A stretch of 64,000 nt of DNA from Roseiarcus sp036513315 (GTDB lineage: Bacteria > Pseudomonadota > Alphaproteobacteria > Rhizobiales > Beijerinckiaceae): positions 10,181-74,180 of the forward strand of contig DATBZF010000080.1 of the NCBI GenBank assembly GCA_036513315.1. The letters are read 5' to 3'. The position numbers and the translations under genes are program-made. Positions 7,403 through 18,474 of this stretch are shown here, piece after piece. Below the pieces are notes generated by a model, which had not been told where the DNA came from, did not search any database, and worked only from the letters and a program-made list of their open reading frames with translations. Positions within the stretch are counted from its first letter, which is position 1; every line of letters starts with the position of its first letter.

Positions 7403-10384
7403 ATGCTCCAAATATTAAATTACTTACCGCTCGAACTCGACTGGCCTCTTCTTGGGCTCGCCGGCGTTGTTTTCTGCACGGCTGGCCTGGTCGCGTTTCA
7501 TCTGTTCCGGCGGGCGCGCTCGGCGAGCCGGATTCAGGTCGCCCGGCTCGACGCCGCGCTCAACAACATGTCGCAAGCCCTGTGCATGTTCGATTCCGAG
7601 CGTCGGCTCATTGTCTGCAATGGCAATTACGCCCGTCTCTTCAGTCTGCCCCCCGAACTGACGAGAGCGGGAACGTCCATCGAAGACATTGTCGATCACC
7701 GGATCGCGCTCGGCTTGTTCGCCGGCGAGGACGCTGCCGCCTACAAACGCGACCGGCTGACCATCGCCGTCAATAATGTTCCAAGCAAGACCCTGCTTGA
7801 ATTCAGGGACGGGCGGATTTTCTCCGTCGTTCATCAGCCGATGGCCGAAGGCGGGTGGGTGGCGACACATGAGGACATTACCGAACAGGTCCGTGCGCAG
7901 CGCGAGCTGAAGCGCCTGCATGCGACGCTGGAAGAGGCGAAATCGCAGGCCGAGCGGGCGGCGGCGGAGGCCAGAGCGGCGCATCAGCAGCTTGTCGAAG
8001 CGTCAAACCTGATGTCGGAAGGCCTGGTGCTGTTCGACGCCGAGGATCGACATGTTCTGTGGAACCATCGCTACGCGGAAATGTATGGGGAGGCGCGCGA
8101 CGCCATCGTCGTCGGCGCGCGCTTCGAAGACACGCTGCGCGCGGGCATGGCCAAAGGCAATTACGTCAACAAAGGGCGCGAGAAAGAATGGCTCGCCGAG
8201 CGGCTGGCCGGTCATCGGCGACCCGAGAACAGCTTCGAGTTGCAACTTCCGGGCGATCGTTGGGTGAGGGTCGACGAGCGCCGCACGGCCGATGGCGGCA
8301 GCATCGGCGTGCGCATCGACATTACCGAATCGAAACGGCGCGAAGAATCGCTGCGGCTGTTGTTCGCGGGAAACCCGCTGCCGATGTGGGTCTTCGACAA
8401 GCAGACCTTGCGATTTCTCGACGTCAACGACGCCGCAATCGGCCACTACGGCTACAGTCGCGAACAATTCCTCGCGATGACGATCCTTGACATTCGTCCG
8501 CTCGAGGACCGGGAGCGCGCGCTCGGGGTGGCGGAGAGATACGACGGCTCCTATCTGAATGGCGTAAGCTGGCGTCATCGGAAGGCCGACGGCGAGTTGA
8601 TCGATGTGGCGATCTATTCGCGGCTCCTCGATCATGGCGGGCGCCCGGCGGCTCTCGTCGCCGCCGTCGACATCACCCAGAGCAAACGGGCGGAGACGGA
8701 AGTTCAGCGCACGCGCGAATTCCTCGACACGATCATCGAGAACGTGCCGGCCCCCATCATCGTCAAGGATGCGCGCGACTTCCGGCATATCCTGATGAAC
8801 CGCGCCGCGGAGGCCTTCCTTGGCGCGCCGCGCGAGGGCGTCATCGGCAAGACGTCCGGAGAGCTGACCGATGCAGCAACCGCCGCCCTGATCCTGGAGC
8901 GCGACCGCTTCGTTCTCCAGAATCGCAAGGAATTGTTTTACGATGAGCATCGCTTCGACACGCCCGGCGGCGGCGTGCGCTATGCGACGTCGAAGCGGAT
9001 GCCCATTTTCGACGAGAAGGGCGAGCCGCTCTACCTGCTGACCGTCATCAACGACTTTACGGAACGGCACAGCGCCAACGAGCGCATCGCCCATCTGACC
9101 AGCCATGACGCATTGACCGGCCTGCCCAATCGGGTCTCCTTCGGCGAGCAGCTCGCCCAAACGCTCGAGCTTACGCACCAGCAGGGCGTGGCGGCGCTCT
9201 GCGTCGATCTCGACCGGTTCAAGGAAATCAACGATATGCTCGGCCATGCCGCCGCCGATCGGGTCATCGCGATCGTGGCGCGCCGCCTGCAGGAAGCGGG
9301 CGCCGGCGCGTATCTGGCGCGGGTCGGGGGCGACGAATTCAATCTGATCCTGACCGACGCCGATCAGCCCGCCGCGGCCGCCGAGACCGCCAAAGCGCTG
9401 TTGCGGGCTTTTGCCGAAGTCGTCGAGATCGATGGGGCAGAAATCAAAGTCGGCGTCAGCATTGGCGTCGCCATCGCTCCGGCCGACGGGACGGATGTGA
9501 CGACATTGATCGCCAACGCCGAGGCGGCGCTCCATCGGGCCAAGAGCGAGGGACGTGGAATCACCCGCTTCTTCGAGGCGGACACGGAAAAACAATTGCG
9601 CGAGCGGCGCGCCATGGAGCAAGAGCTCAAATCCGCCATCGAGCGCGATGAAATGCGCCTCTATTACCAGCCGCAGACGGATGTGGCGGGCAAGCTTCTC
9701 GGCTTCGAGGCGCTGGTGCGCTGGCAGCATCCGACGCGCGGCCTGGTGCCGCCGGGCGCTTTCATTCCGATCGCCGAAGAGAGCGGATTGATCGTCGAGA
9801 TCGGCGCCTGGATCCTTCGCGCGGCGTGTCGTGAGGCGGCGTCCTGGCCCGATGAGCTGAGCGTCGCCGTCAATCTGTCGCCGGTGCAGTTTCGCCAGAG
9901 CGATCTCTTCACCCTGATCCACTCTGCTCTTGTCGAGACGGGCCTGTCGGGCAATCGCCTCGAACTCGAAATTACCGAAGGCGTCCTGATCGCCGATTCC
10001 GCGGCGGCGCTCAACGTCTTGCGCCACGCCAAGGCGCTCGGCGTGCGCATTGCGATGGACGATTTCGGCACCGGCTATTCGTCGCTCTCGTATTTGCAGT
10101 CTTTCCCGTTCGACAAGATCAAGATCGACCGCTCGTTCATCTCCAACGTCGACAGCAATCCCCATTCGGCGGCGATCGTGCGCGGCGTACTCGGCCTCGC
10201 GCACGGCCTCCACCTTCCGGTCCTCGCCGAAGGCGTGGAGACTCACCAGCAACTGGCCTTCCTCAAAAAGGAAGGTTGCGAAGAAGTGCAGGGTTATCTG
10301 ATGGGCCGTCCCCGCCCGATCGAGGAATATGCCGAGTGGATCGGCGGCGGCGCGTTGCCCCGCGTCAGCGAAGCGGTCGCCTGA
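7403..10384 (+). CDS. PAS-GGDEF-EAL cyclic-di-GMP signalling protein
   Basis: 993 residues. There is one membrane segment at about 15-36, then four PAS domains (about 50-165, 195-310, 315-430, 435-550), with a helical coiled linker RAQRELKRLHATLEEAKSQ after the first. GGDEF lies at 642-646 with an intact motif. EAL lies at 769-771 (FEALVRWQHP) with DDFGTGYSSLSYL further on. Both catalytic motifs look complete, so it could make and degrade cyclic-di-GMP. The RxxD product-inhibition site expected at 633-636 reads GAGA, so classic I-site feedback is absent. It is a monocistronic gene. Confidence 0.9.
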   Translation: MLQILNYLPLELDWPLLGLAGVVFCTAGLVAFHLFRRARSASRIQVARLDAALNNMSQALCMFDSERRLIVCNGNYARLFSLPPELTRAGTSIEDIVDHRIALGLFAGEDAAAYKRDRLTIAVNNVPSKTLLEFRDGRIFSVVHQPMAEGGWVATHEDITEQVRAQRELKRLHATLEEAKSQAERAAAEARAAHQQLVEASNLMSEGLVLFDAEDRHVLWNHRYAEMYGEARDAIVVGARFEDTLRAGMAKGNYVNKGREKEWLAERLAGHRRPENSFELQLPGDRWVRVDERRTADGGSIGVRIDITESKRREESLRLLFAGNPLPMWVFDKQTLRFLDVNDAAIGHYGYSREQFLAMTILDIRPLEDRERALGVAERYDGSYLNGVSWRHRKADGELIDVAIYSRLLDHGGRPAALVAAVDITQSKRAETEVQRTREFLDTIIENVPAPIIVKDARDFRHILMNRAAEAFLGAPREGVIGKTSGELTDAATAALILERDRFVLQNRKELFYDEHRFDTPGGGVRYATSKRMPIFDEKGEPLYLLTVINDFTERHSANERIAHLTSHDALTGLPNRVSFGEQLAQTLELTHQQGVAALCVDLDRFKEINDMLGHAAADRVIAIVARRLQEAGAGAYLARVGGDEFNLILTDADQPAAAAETAKALLRAFAEVVEIDGAEIKVGVSIGVAIAPADGTDVTTLIANAEAALHRAKSEGRGITRFFEADTEKQLRERRAMEQELKSAIERDEMRLYYQPQTDVAGKLLGFEALVRWQHPTRGLVPPGAFIPIAEESGLIVEIGAWILRAACREAASWPDELSVAVNLSPVQFRQSDLFTLIHSALVETGLSGNRLELEITEGVLIADSAAALNVLRHAKALGVRIAMDDFGTGYSSLSYLQSFPFDKIKIDRSFISNVDSNPHSAAIVRGVLGLAHGLHLPVLAEGVETHQQLAFLKKEGCEEVQGYLMGRPRPIEEYAEWIGGGALPRVSEAVA

Positions 10385-10461
10385 GGGCGAGTTCCCAGAC
10401 ATCGCAGACCGTAAAAATCGCACGGCGACGTGGTCGCGCCTCGTGGCGCGGACAAAGCGGC

Positions 10462-10556
10462 CGTCATTGCGAGGGAGCGAAGCGACGAAGCAATCCAGAC
10501 GAGGCTATTGGGGCTCAGTCTGGATTGCTTCGTCGCTTCGCTCCCTCGCAATGACG
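10462..10556. repeat. Inverted repeat family C, copy 1
   Basis: Long, nearly perfect facing arms: GTCATTGCGAGGGAGCGAAG ... CTTCGCTCCCTCGCAATGAC, each continuing into GCGACGAAGCAATCCAGAC / GTCTGGATTGCTTCGTCGC, with a loop of about 17 bases. Related copies lie at 39210 and 62001. It is close enough to the end of the PAS-GGDEF-EAL gene to act as a terminator hairpin. The rest of the gap, 10557-10789, holds no gene I can support and probably carries the promoter of the next operon. Confidence 0.85.
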
Positions 10557-10789
10557 GTGATGCGTTTTCAGCGCAAGCCTGTGCTGATTGTCCGGTTGGA
10601 AATAGTTCACGCATACTCGGTCGCAGCGACGCGGCCAAAGGTTCGTCGGTGAAGTACGGGAAATCCATTGCCTGATTTCCTCCCGCATGCGCAGAATGAT
10701 TTCTCGTCTGGCCGGACGCGCGCTGAAATCGGCGGCGGCGCCGAAGCGATGGCGGCTTGGTCACATCTCCGCAAACGGGGTAGGGCATC

Positions 10790-11518
10790 GTGAACCTGCG
10801 CACCGAGAGGATTGCGACGCGCGCGAGCGGCGATCGCGCAAGCGTTTTGATCTTGCCGCCGGTGTGGCTTGCTCTTGGCCTCGCTTTGGCGCTCGGTTCG
10901 GGCGCAAGCGCGTTCGCGCAATCGGCTCCCACGCCCGCCAAACCTGATTTCGCAGAATTGTCCAAGGGCATCGTCTCCTCGCTCGATCTGCAGACCGCGT
11001 TCCCGAATGCGGCGGTGGCGAGCGGGTCGGAGCCCTGGCTGGCGAGCGATTTCTCCCGTGTGCTGCTGTGGGCCGCCGTCGCCATCGGCGTCGTCGTCAT
11101 CGCGCTTTATCTGCGCGACATCCTGCCTGGCGGCGGCCTTGCACGACGCAGGGGATGGGATCCCGGCGAAGCCGGCCTCGCCGCCGCCGGCGCCAGCGCC
11201 GAAGCGCAAGCGCAGTCCGACGCCGACGAGCTCGCGCGACTCGGGCGGTTTGTCGACGCCATGCATGTCCTGCTGCTACAGGCGCTCGCCGATATGCATC
11301 GGCGGCTCGATGTCGCGCTCGCCGATTCCTTGACAAGCCGCGAGATCCTCCGCCGCGCGAAAGTGTCGCCGCTCGCCAAATCGGCGCTGCAAGAAATCAT
11401 CGGCGCGGTCGAACGCGCCTATTTCGGCGACCATCCGGCCGGCGAGAGCGACTATCTCTCCTGCCGAACGAATTTTGCGACATTCGTCGGCGCGCTCAAC
11501 AGCGGGGCGCCCGCATGA
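10790..11518 (+). CDS. DUF4129 domain membrane protein
   Basis: 242 residues from a GTG. A hydrophobic segment at about 20-44 ends in AFAQ, consistent with a signal peptide. A second segment at about 90-110 (LLWAAVAIGVVVIALYL) spans the membrane, and the C-terminal part (about 140-235, HVLLLQALADMHRR..LTSREIL) is DUF4129, a helical domain also found at the end of transglutaminase-like proteins. It is first in a six-gene operon with MoxR and DUF58, overlapping the next gene as ATGA. Confidence 0.82.
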   Translation: MNLRTERIATRASGDRASVLILPPVWLALGLALALGSGASAFAQSAPTPAKPDFAELSKGIVSSLDLQTAFPNAAVASGSEPWLASDFSRVLLWAAVAIGVVVIALYLRDILPGGGLARRRGWDPGEAGLAAAGASAEAQAQSDADELARLGRFVDAMHVLLLQALADMHRRLDVALADSLTSREILRRAKVSPLAKSALQEIIGAVERAYFGDHPAGESDYLSCRTNFATFVGALNSGAPA

Positions 11519-12724
11519 GCGGCGCCAGCGTCTTCTCGCCGCGCATCCTGTTGATATGGGTCTCGGCGCTCGCCGCCATTCTCGGCCTGTCGCTCTATCT
11601 GTTCGCCTATGGGATCGGCGCGCCCGAATCGCAGGCGGTCGGCCCCAGCGCCTATTCGCGTTCGGCGATCGGCTATGCCGGCCTCGCCGAACTGGTGCGC
11701 CGCGCCAATATTCCGGTGGTCAGGAAACGGATCGGCTCGCCAGCCGATGACACCAAGGCGAGCCTGCTGATCATCGCCGAACCTGAGGTCTCGGCCCAGA
11801 CCGAGGCGAACGGCTTTGCCTTTGGCCGCGCCGCCAATGTTCTGATCATCCTGCCCAAATGGATCGGCGACCGTGACGAGGAGCACCAGGGCTGGATCAG
11901 CCATGTCGAACCGGCGTCTGAAGGCGCCGCCAATTGGGCGCTTTCGATCCTCGGCGCTGGCGGCAATATTGCGCGCGGCGGAGAGAATTCGCCGCTCAGC
12001 GGAATCGTCACCGTCAACAAGTTGGCCGTCGCGCCGACGACGCCGGGCGATCTCCAGCTCATCGTCAAGTCTTCGCTCGTCCCGATCGTGGCGACCAGCG
12101 CCGGCGTGCTGATCGGCGAAAAGATCGTGCGCGGGCGCCGGGTCTGGGTCGTCTCCGATCCGGACATCCTGTCCAATCACGGCCTCTTCGACGGCGCCAA
12201 TGCGGCATTCGCCGGCGCCTTGATCGACAGAATGCGTGGCGCGAACGGCAATGTGATTTTTGACGAGACCGTGCATGGCTTCGCCGCGCCCGCCGCTAAT
12301 CCCCTGCGCGCCCTGCTGGAATTCCCGTTTGTCGTGGCGACAGCCTATGCACTGGCGGCGCTCGCCTTCGTGCTGTGGTCGGCGATGCGCCGGTTCGGTT
12401 CGCCTGAGCCTTCGCCGATCGTGCTGAAAGCGGGCAAGATGGGCCTGATCCGCAATGTCGCCAATCTCATTCAATTCGCCGGCGGACGCCAGGACGTGGC
12501 GATCAACTACCTGCGTTTTGCGGTCGACGATTCCGCGCGGCGGCTGCGCGCCCCCAAGGGCCTAAGTCTCGATCGGCAGATGGAATGGCTCGATCGGGTG
12601 GGTGAGGCGCGCGGCGTCAAGACGAGGGTCGTCGAAATAGCACGAAAGCTCGTCAGCCAGAATCAGGATGCGGCGCTGTCGCGCGCCGCGCTCGACCTTC
12701 ACCTTTGGAAGCAGGAGATTCTGC

Positions 12725-12735
<11 letters not shown>
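11515..12735 (+). CDS. DUF4350 domain membrane protein
   Basis: 406 residues. Membrane segments lie at about 12-32 and 273-295; the region between them has the DUF4350 character (SAIGYAGLAELVRR, VWVVSDPDILSNHGL). Proteins of this type accompany MoxR/DUF58 operons and look like solute-binding or periplasmic-facing domains; no activity is known. The start is an ATG in ATGA overlap with the previous stop. The end overlaps the following MoxR gene by 11 bases. Confidence 0.83.
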
Positions 12736-13680
<945 letters not shown>

Positions 13681-13681
<1 letters not shown>

Positions 13682-14991
13682 TGAATCCGACCCCGCGCGC
13701 GGTCCTGATCTTCGCCGCCGGCGCGCCGCTCGCGCTGATGCTGGCGGTCGCCCAGCCGGCCTTATGGACGCTGGCGATCGCCTATGCGCTCATCGTCCTC
13801 ACCGCGCTGGGAATCGACGCGCTGCTCGGCGCGCCTTTGCGCGGGATGCCGATAAAGGCCGAGATTCCGGCGAACGCCGCGATCGGCGAGAACGTCGCGC
13901 TCGGTTTCGATTTCGCTTCCCCTCACGCCGCACGCCCGGTTCGGCTCGATCTGCTGCTCGAGCGGCGCGGCGCGCTGGAGCCGGGCAAGGGCGAAGCGGT
14001 CACGCTTGGCGCCGGCGGCCCGACGCGGGCGACGCTCGCCTTGCGGCCATTGCGGCGCGGCCAGATCCATGTCGATGCGCTTTGGGTGAGTTGGCGCGGG
14101 CCGCTCGGCCTCGCGCGATTCGTTCGGCGGCTGGCGCTGGACGCGGTCATCGACATCCTGCCCAATGTGCGCGGCGTGCAGAACGCGGCCCTGCAATTCT
14201 TCGCCCATGACGCGATCTACGGGGTCAAGGCGCAGCGGCAGCGGGGCGAGGGATCGCAATTCGAGGCGTTGCGCGAATATGCGCCCGGCGCCGATCCGCG
14301 ACATATCGACTGGAAGCGTTCGGCGCGCCACCGCAAGCTGCTGGTCAAGGAATTCGACACCGAGCGCAATCATCCGATCGTCATCGCCTTCGACACCGGC
14401 CATCTGATGCTGGAGCCGATCGACGGCATCCCGCGGCTCGACCATGCGGTCAACGCCGGGCTGTTGTTGAGCTGGATCGGGTTGCGCGCCGGCGATCTGC
14501 TCGGGCTGTTCGGCTTTGACGCGCGCGTGCGGCTCTATCGCCCGCCGACCCGCGGCCTCTCCAGCTTTGCGCAGATCCAGCGGGCCGCCGCGACGATCGC
14601 CTATCGCACGGAGGAAACCAATTTTACTTTGGCGCTCGCCGATCTCGAACAAAGGCTGAAACGGCGAAGCCTCGTCATCCTGTTCACCGAATTCGTCGAC
14701 ACGATCGCCGCCGAACTTCTGCTCGAAGCGCTCGGCCGCCTCGCCAACAAACATGTCGTCGTCCTCGTCACGATGCGCGATCCCGCCTTGCGCGCCGTCG
14801 CGGATGCGCGGCCGCAGGATTTTTCCGCGCTCGCCGAGGCGGTGATCGCCGGAAACTTCCAGCGCGAACGCCAGACCGTGCTGGAGCGGATGGAGCGGAT
14901 GGGCCTGCATTGCCTCGATGTCGCGGCGGGCGAATTGTCGATCGCGGTGATCAACCGTTACCTCCTGATCAAGCAGAGGGGCCTGATATGA
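13681..14991 (+). CDS. DUF58 domain protein
   Basis: 436 residues with two N-terminal hydrophobic segments (about 8-50). The DUF58 signature EYAPGADPRHIDWKRSAR lies in the middle, and a VWA-like C-terminal part follows (PIVIAFDTG, LVILFTEFVD). DUF58 proteins are the usual clients or partners of MoxR. It overlaps MoxR upstream by one base and the SpoIIM-like gene downstream as ATGA. Confidence 0.9.
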
Positions 14992-16040
14992 GCCTCAGTG
15001 AGGCCTCCGGGCGCCTCGTCGCCGAGGAGGAGCCGCGGCCGGTGGTGACGCTGCGCTCCAGCGAATTCCGGCGCGGGCGCGAGCAGGGCTGGCGCGATCT
15101 CGAAGCGCTGGTCGCCAAAGCCGAACAGCGCGGAATCGGCGCGCTTGGCGTCGGCGAATTGCAGCGCCTGCCGCAGCTTTATCGCGCCGCGCTGTCCTCG
15201 CTGTCGGTGGCGCGCAGCATCGCGCTCGACCGCAATCTTCTGCAATATCTCGACAATCTGTCGCTGCGCGCCTTCCTGATGGTCTATGGGCCGCGCCAGT
15301 CTCTCGCCGAAGGGGCGCGCGATTTTGTGGCTCGCGGATTTCCCGCCGCCGTGCGCGCCGCGCGCATCGAAATCCTGCTCGCCTTTCTCGCTATTCTCGC
15401 CGGCACGCTCGCCGGCTTCCTGCTGACCATCGGCGACGAGGCGTGGCTCACCGCGCTCATCCCGGACAGTATGGCGAGTGGTCGCGGCGTGCATTCGACG
15501 CGCCAGGAACTCCTCGACGACGAAATATTCGCGCCCTGGCCGGGCTTCGCGCGCTCGTTCGTCGTCTTCGCCAATTTCCTGTTCCAGCATAATACGATCA
15601 TCGGCATTATGACCTTTGGGCTCGGCATCGCGGCCGGCGCGCCGACGATCCTGCTGCTTGCCTATCAGGGCCTCGTCTTCGGCGCTTTCATCGGCCTTCA
15701 TTATGACCGAGGCCTCACCCTCGATTTTCTCGGCTGGGTGTCGATGCATGGCGTCACGGAATTTGGCGCGATCATTCTGTGCGGCGCCGGCGGGCTTGTC
15801 GTCGCCAGGAGCATCCTGTTTCCGGGGCGCTTTTCGCGGGTCGAGAATCTGGCCGCCAATGGCCAGATGGCGGCGCGGCTGGCGGTCGGCGCGGTCGCGA
15901 TGTTCTTCATCGCCGGCATACTCGAGGGCGGCTTGCGCCAGCTTGTCGCCAACACCGATGCGCGCCTGTCGATTTCGGCGCTGACGATGATCCTGTGGGG
16001 CTGCTATTTCTGCTTCGCCGGCCGGGGTGCGCGGAGATGA
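14988..16040 (+). CDS. SpoIIM-family (stage II sporulation protein M-like) membrane protein
   Basis: 350 residues. A soluble helical N-terminal third contains TLRSSEFRRGREQGWRDLEA. Several membrane segments follow (about 127-147, 210-240, 260-285, 310-330) with FQHNTIIGIMTFGLGIAAG and SMHGVTEFGAI, the conserved SpoIIM pattern. There is no sporulation context; in Gram-negatives the family travels with MoxR/DUF58/RDD genes as an inner-membrane partner. ATGA overlap occurs at both ends. Confidence 0.87.
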   Translation: MSLSEASGRLVAEEEPRPVVTLRSSEFRRGREQGWRDLEALVAKAEQRGIGALGVGELQRLPQLYRAALSSLSVARSIALDRNLLQYLDNLSLRAFLMVYGPRQSLAEGARDFVARGFPAAVRAARIEILLAFLAILAGTLAGFLLTIGDEAWLTALIPDSMASGRGVHSTRQELLDDEIFAPWPGFARSFVVFANFLFQHNTIIGIMTFGLGIAAGAPTILLLAYQGLVFGAFIGLHYDRGLTLDFLGWVSMHGVTEFGAIILCGAGGLVVARSILFPGRFSRVENLAANGQMAARLAVGAVAMFFIAGILEGGLRQLVANTDARLSISALTMILWGCYFCFAGRGARR

Positions 16041-16918
16041 GCGTGACGCAGGACCGGGTCGACCAGTTGCTTGGCGGCGTCCCGCGCAGCCTGCGCGAGA
16101 TCGTGACGCCGGAGGGTGTGGCGCTGCATGTCGAGCTTGCCGAACATGGCGAGCGCGCGGCGGCTTTCGCCATCGATCTGGCGATCTGGCTCGGCGTGGC
16201 GTTCTTCTCCTGGCTCGTCGTCTTCGCCTTTGTCGTCGAGACGCGGGCGATCGGCATCGTCGTCACCCTGGTGCTGTTCATCGGTTTTTTCGTGCGCAAT
16301 CTCTATTTCATCTATTTCGAACTGGCCTGGCAGGGTTCGACGCCGGGCAAGCGCATCAATCGGCTGCGCGTGATCGACCGCGCCGGCGGCCCGCTGACGC
16401 CGGGCGCGGTGATCGCGCGCAATCTGACGCGCGAGGTCGAAGTGTTCCTGCCGCTGGGGATTGTTCTCACCGCCGGCGCTGGCGGCCTCGCCGACGCCGT
16501 GCTCGGGCTATGGCTGCTACTGTTGGCGGCGATGCCGCTGTTCAACCGCGACCGCATGCGCGGCGGCGATTTCATCGCCGGCACCATCGTCATCGCGCTG
16601 CCCAAACGCCTGCTGCTCGCCGATCTCGCCGAACAGAGCGCGCGCTATGTCTTCACCAACGCGCAGCTCGCCGCCTATGGGGCGTTTGAATTGCAGGTGC
16701 TGGAGGAGCTGCTGCGCAAGCCGAGGAATTACGAGACGACGCAGGCGCTGGATGGCGTCTGCGACCGCATCTGCAAGAAGATCGGCTGGACCGGCGCAGT
16801 ACCGAAGGCGCGGGCGGTCGAGTTCCTGACGGAGTTCTATACGGCGGAGCGGGCGTATCTGGAGCGGGAGCAGCTTTATGGGCGGGCGCGGGCTGATAAG
16901 AATGCGACGCCGGGGTAG
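16037..16918 (+). CDS. RDD-family membrane protein
   Basis: 293 residues. The RDD domain is at about 35-185: GERAAAFAIDLAIW, FELAWQGSTPGKRINRLRVID and LFNRDRMRGGDFIAGT, with three membrane segments. The C-terminal part is soluble and helical (LQVLEELLRKPRNYE). It is the last gene of the MoxR/DUF58 operon, overlapping the SpoIIM-like stop. RDD proteins are membrane proteins of mostly unknown role, some linked to ion exchange. Confidence 0.88.
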   Translation: MSVTQDRVDQLLGGVPRSLREIVTPEGVALHVELAEHGERAAAFAIDLAIWLGVAFFSWLVVFAFVVETRAIGIVVTLVLFIGFFVRNLYFIYFELAWQGSTPGKRINRLRVIDRAGGPLTPGAVIARNLTREVEVFLPLGIVLTAGAGGLADAVLGLWLLLLAAMPLFNRDRMRGGDFIAGTIVIALPKRLLLADLAEQSARYVFTNAQLAAYGAFELQVLEELLRKPRNYETTQALDGVCDRICKKIGWTGAVPKARAVEFLTEFYTAERAYLEREQLYGRARADKNATPG

Positions 16919-16965
16919 GGTTTGTCGCAAGGACGGCGGGTGATTCCGACACGACGTCACACCGA

Positions 16966-17730
16966 CTAATCGAACACTTGGACGATATGTTCGATGTCTG
17001 CGCCCTCCCTGGCGAGACGCAATTGGGCGTAGAGGACGGCCACCGCAACCGCGCCGAACCCGTTGGCGATCCCTGCGACAGGGAGGCGGACCGCTGTGGC
17101 AATAATCGGATGTCCCGTCCGGCCTCCTAGATAAGCGATGATCAGAACAGGGATTGACGCGCAGAGAGCGAGAGCTACGGTGAAGCCGACTATGCGCCAT
17201 CGATTGTTTTTTGTCAGAAACTCGCTGCGCGAAAGGGCTTTGATCGGACCTGTTCGTTCGACGACGCACGCCGGAACGGCGACGGCGTACACCGATTGGA
17301 CAACAAGTATGGGCACAATAAGGAAGAGACCGGCGAGTATCGAAATCGCCTGCAGCAGAGCGACCGCGATGAGCGCTGGCGATTGATGCAGCGCCATGCC
17401 AAGCGCTTGACCGAGAGAGAACGGACGGCCGCCGAGCTCCTGAGATACAATGACACAAATGACAGCATCGGCGAGCGACTGTATGGCGCTGTCAGGCAGG
17501 ATGTTGAGGAACGGCTCCCAGTAGTAGCTGATGAGGATCACGTAGTTGCTCGTGATCGTCCACATGGTTGGAACCTTCACCACCAGCATCGCCGCATTGG
17601 CGACCATCGCGATGCCGGAAAAAATCGCCCAATGTGCGACAAAGGCAATCCACGCTTGGGCGAACACATCGTCAATCCAGATGGCCGGCGCGGGCGTCGC
17701 GATGGAAGCCGACGCTGTCGTGTCCGCCAT
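16966..17730 (-). CDS. Polytopic membrane protein, YciC/glycerophosphodiesterase-membrane-domain-like (paralogue 1)
   Basis: 254 residues with about five to six hydrophobic segments and a conserved centre ending in VVERTGPIKALSRSEFLTKNNRWRI, followed by the C-terminal QLRLAREGADIEHIVQVFD. It closely resembles the protein at 18475-19224 in the same motifs (VCVVE.LGP, R..FLTK.NRWRI, REGADIE.I..VFD). The start at ATG 17730 has AGGAAA upstream; an earlier in-frame ATG at 17766 lacks a site. It converges on the MoxR operon. Function is unknown, probably inner-membrane. Confidence 0.78.
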   Translation of the reverse strand: MADTTASASIATPAPAIWIDDVFAQAWIAFVAHWAIFSGIAMVANAAMLVVKVPTMWTITSNYVILISYYWEPFLNILPDSAIQSLADAVICVIVSQELGGRPFSLGQALGMALHQSPALIAVALLQAISILAGLFLIVPILVVQSVYAVAVPACVVERTGPIKALSRSEFLTKNNRWRIVGFTVALALCASIPVLIIAYLGGRTGHPIIATAVRLPVAGIANGFGAVAVAVLYAQLRLAREGADIEHIVQVFD

Positions 17731-18075
17731 TGAAATGTTTCCTGCTGAAATCGCGGATGTTTGCAATACACATCGTCTATGGGCGCAGGCGCGCTAGGTC
17801 AATCCGTGTTGTGAGTGATAAATGGTATGCGATATAATGAGTACCGCCACTGGTCTTTCGCCGAACGCGACGGCGCTCAACGCGCCAACGACGATATCGA
17901 TGGCCGGAGAGGTCGCGAGGGCGGCGACGCCGGTGAGGCGCGCCGGAATTGATGATGTTCCTGTACCAAAGGCGTCGTCCGCGAACGAATGCGAGCCTCG
18001 GAGCGCGGCCGTCCCGGCGCGAGCTTGGTTGTTCCGTGCCGCTTGACGCTGTCAGCGCGCGCTGGAGGATAAGGC

Positions 18076-18172
18076 CGAGACGTCGCGCCGCCCCTTATCC
18101 GGTCGGCGCCGCCGACCACCTTCTCCCGCTTCGCGAGAGAAGGAAGGCGCGCGCCTCTTCTCTCGCGAGGCG
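18076..18172. repeat. REP-like repeat family B, copy 2
   Basis: It reads CGCCGCCCCTTATCCGGTCG, then TTCTCCCGCTTCGCGAGAGA with a facing TCTCTCGCGAGG arm. It is part of a 744-base gap (17731-18474) between the two paralogous membrane genes that is mostly repeat DNA; 17731-18075 shows no gene I can support. Confidence 0.72.
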
Positions 18173-18189
18173 TGTCCGGGGAAAACGAG

Positions 18190-18373
18190 AAGTTGCAAAA
18201 CCGGAGATGTAATCAGGTTGTGCACCACCCATCGACGTCGTGGCCGGGCTTGTCCCGCCATCCACGCGGCGCCGCTGCAAGCAACTTTTGAAGTTGGTGA
18301 TGGCTTCTGGGCGTGGATGCCCGGCACAAGGCCGGGCAAGACGTGCAGGGTTGCAAAAGGCGGAGCGCTGCAA
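18190..18373. repeat. Dispersed repeat family A, copy 2
   Basis: Collinear with copy 1 at 1843-2053, with small deletions. It shares AGATGTAATCAGGTTGTGCA, GCAACTTTTGAAGTTGGTGA, GGCTTCTGGGCGTGGATGCC and GGTTGCAAAAGGCGGAGCGC. Two copies this similar at unrelated loci are best explained by a mobile or duplicating non-coding element. Confidence 0.8.
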
Positions 18374-18474
18374 CCGAATTCTTTTCCCCGGACAGCCGTG
18401 CGTGAAGCGGGAGGCGTCATGCGGAGCATGACGCCGGACGAATGCTTCGCATTCGCCTTGAGATGAAGGGCGGC

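Noticed and set aside
8003..10423. Long minus-strand open frame (about 800 codons) opposite the GGDEF-EAL gene
   Set aside because: It is the antisense of a well-supported gene, rich in Arg/Asp/Gly as expected for complementary GC-rich codons, with no domain.
11068..11514. N-terminal extension of the DUF4350 protein
   Set aside because: It overlaps most of the DUF4129 gene in another frame; the ATG in the ATGA junction at 11515 begins directly before the membrane segment.
14988..16040. Sporulation gene
   Set aside because: SpoIIM-like proteins are widespread in non-sporulating Gram-negative bacteria next to MoxR/DUF58/RDD; nothing else suggests sporulation.
17822..18050. Minus-strand open stretch containing a hydrophobic DIVVGALSAVAFGE segment, perhaps a third YciC-like remnant
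   Set aside because: No start codon, ribosome site or sustained similarity to the two paralogues; too short to call a pseudogene.
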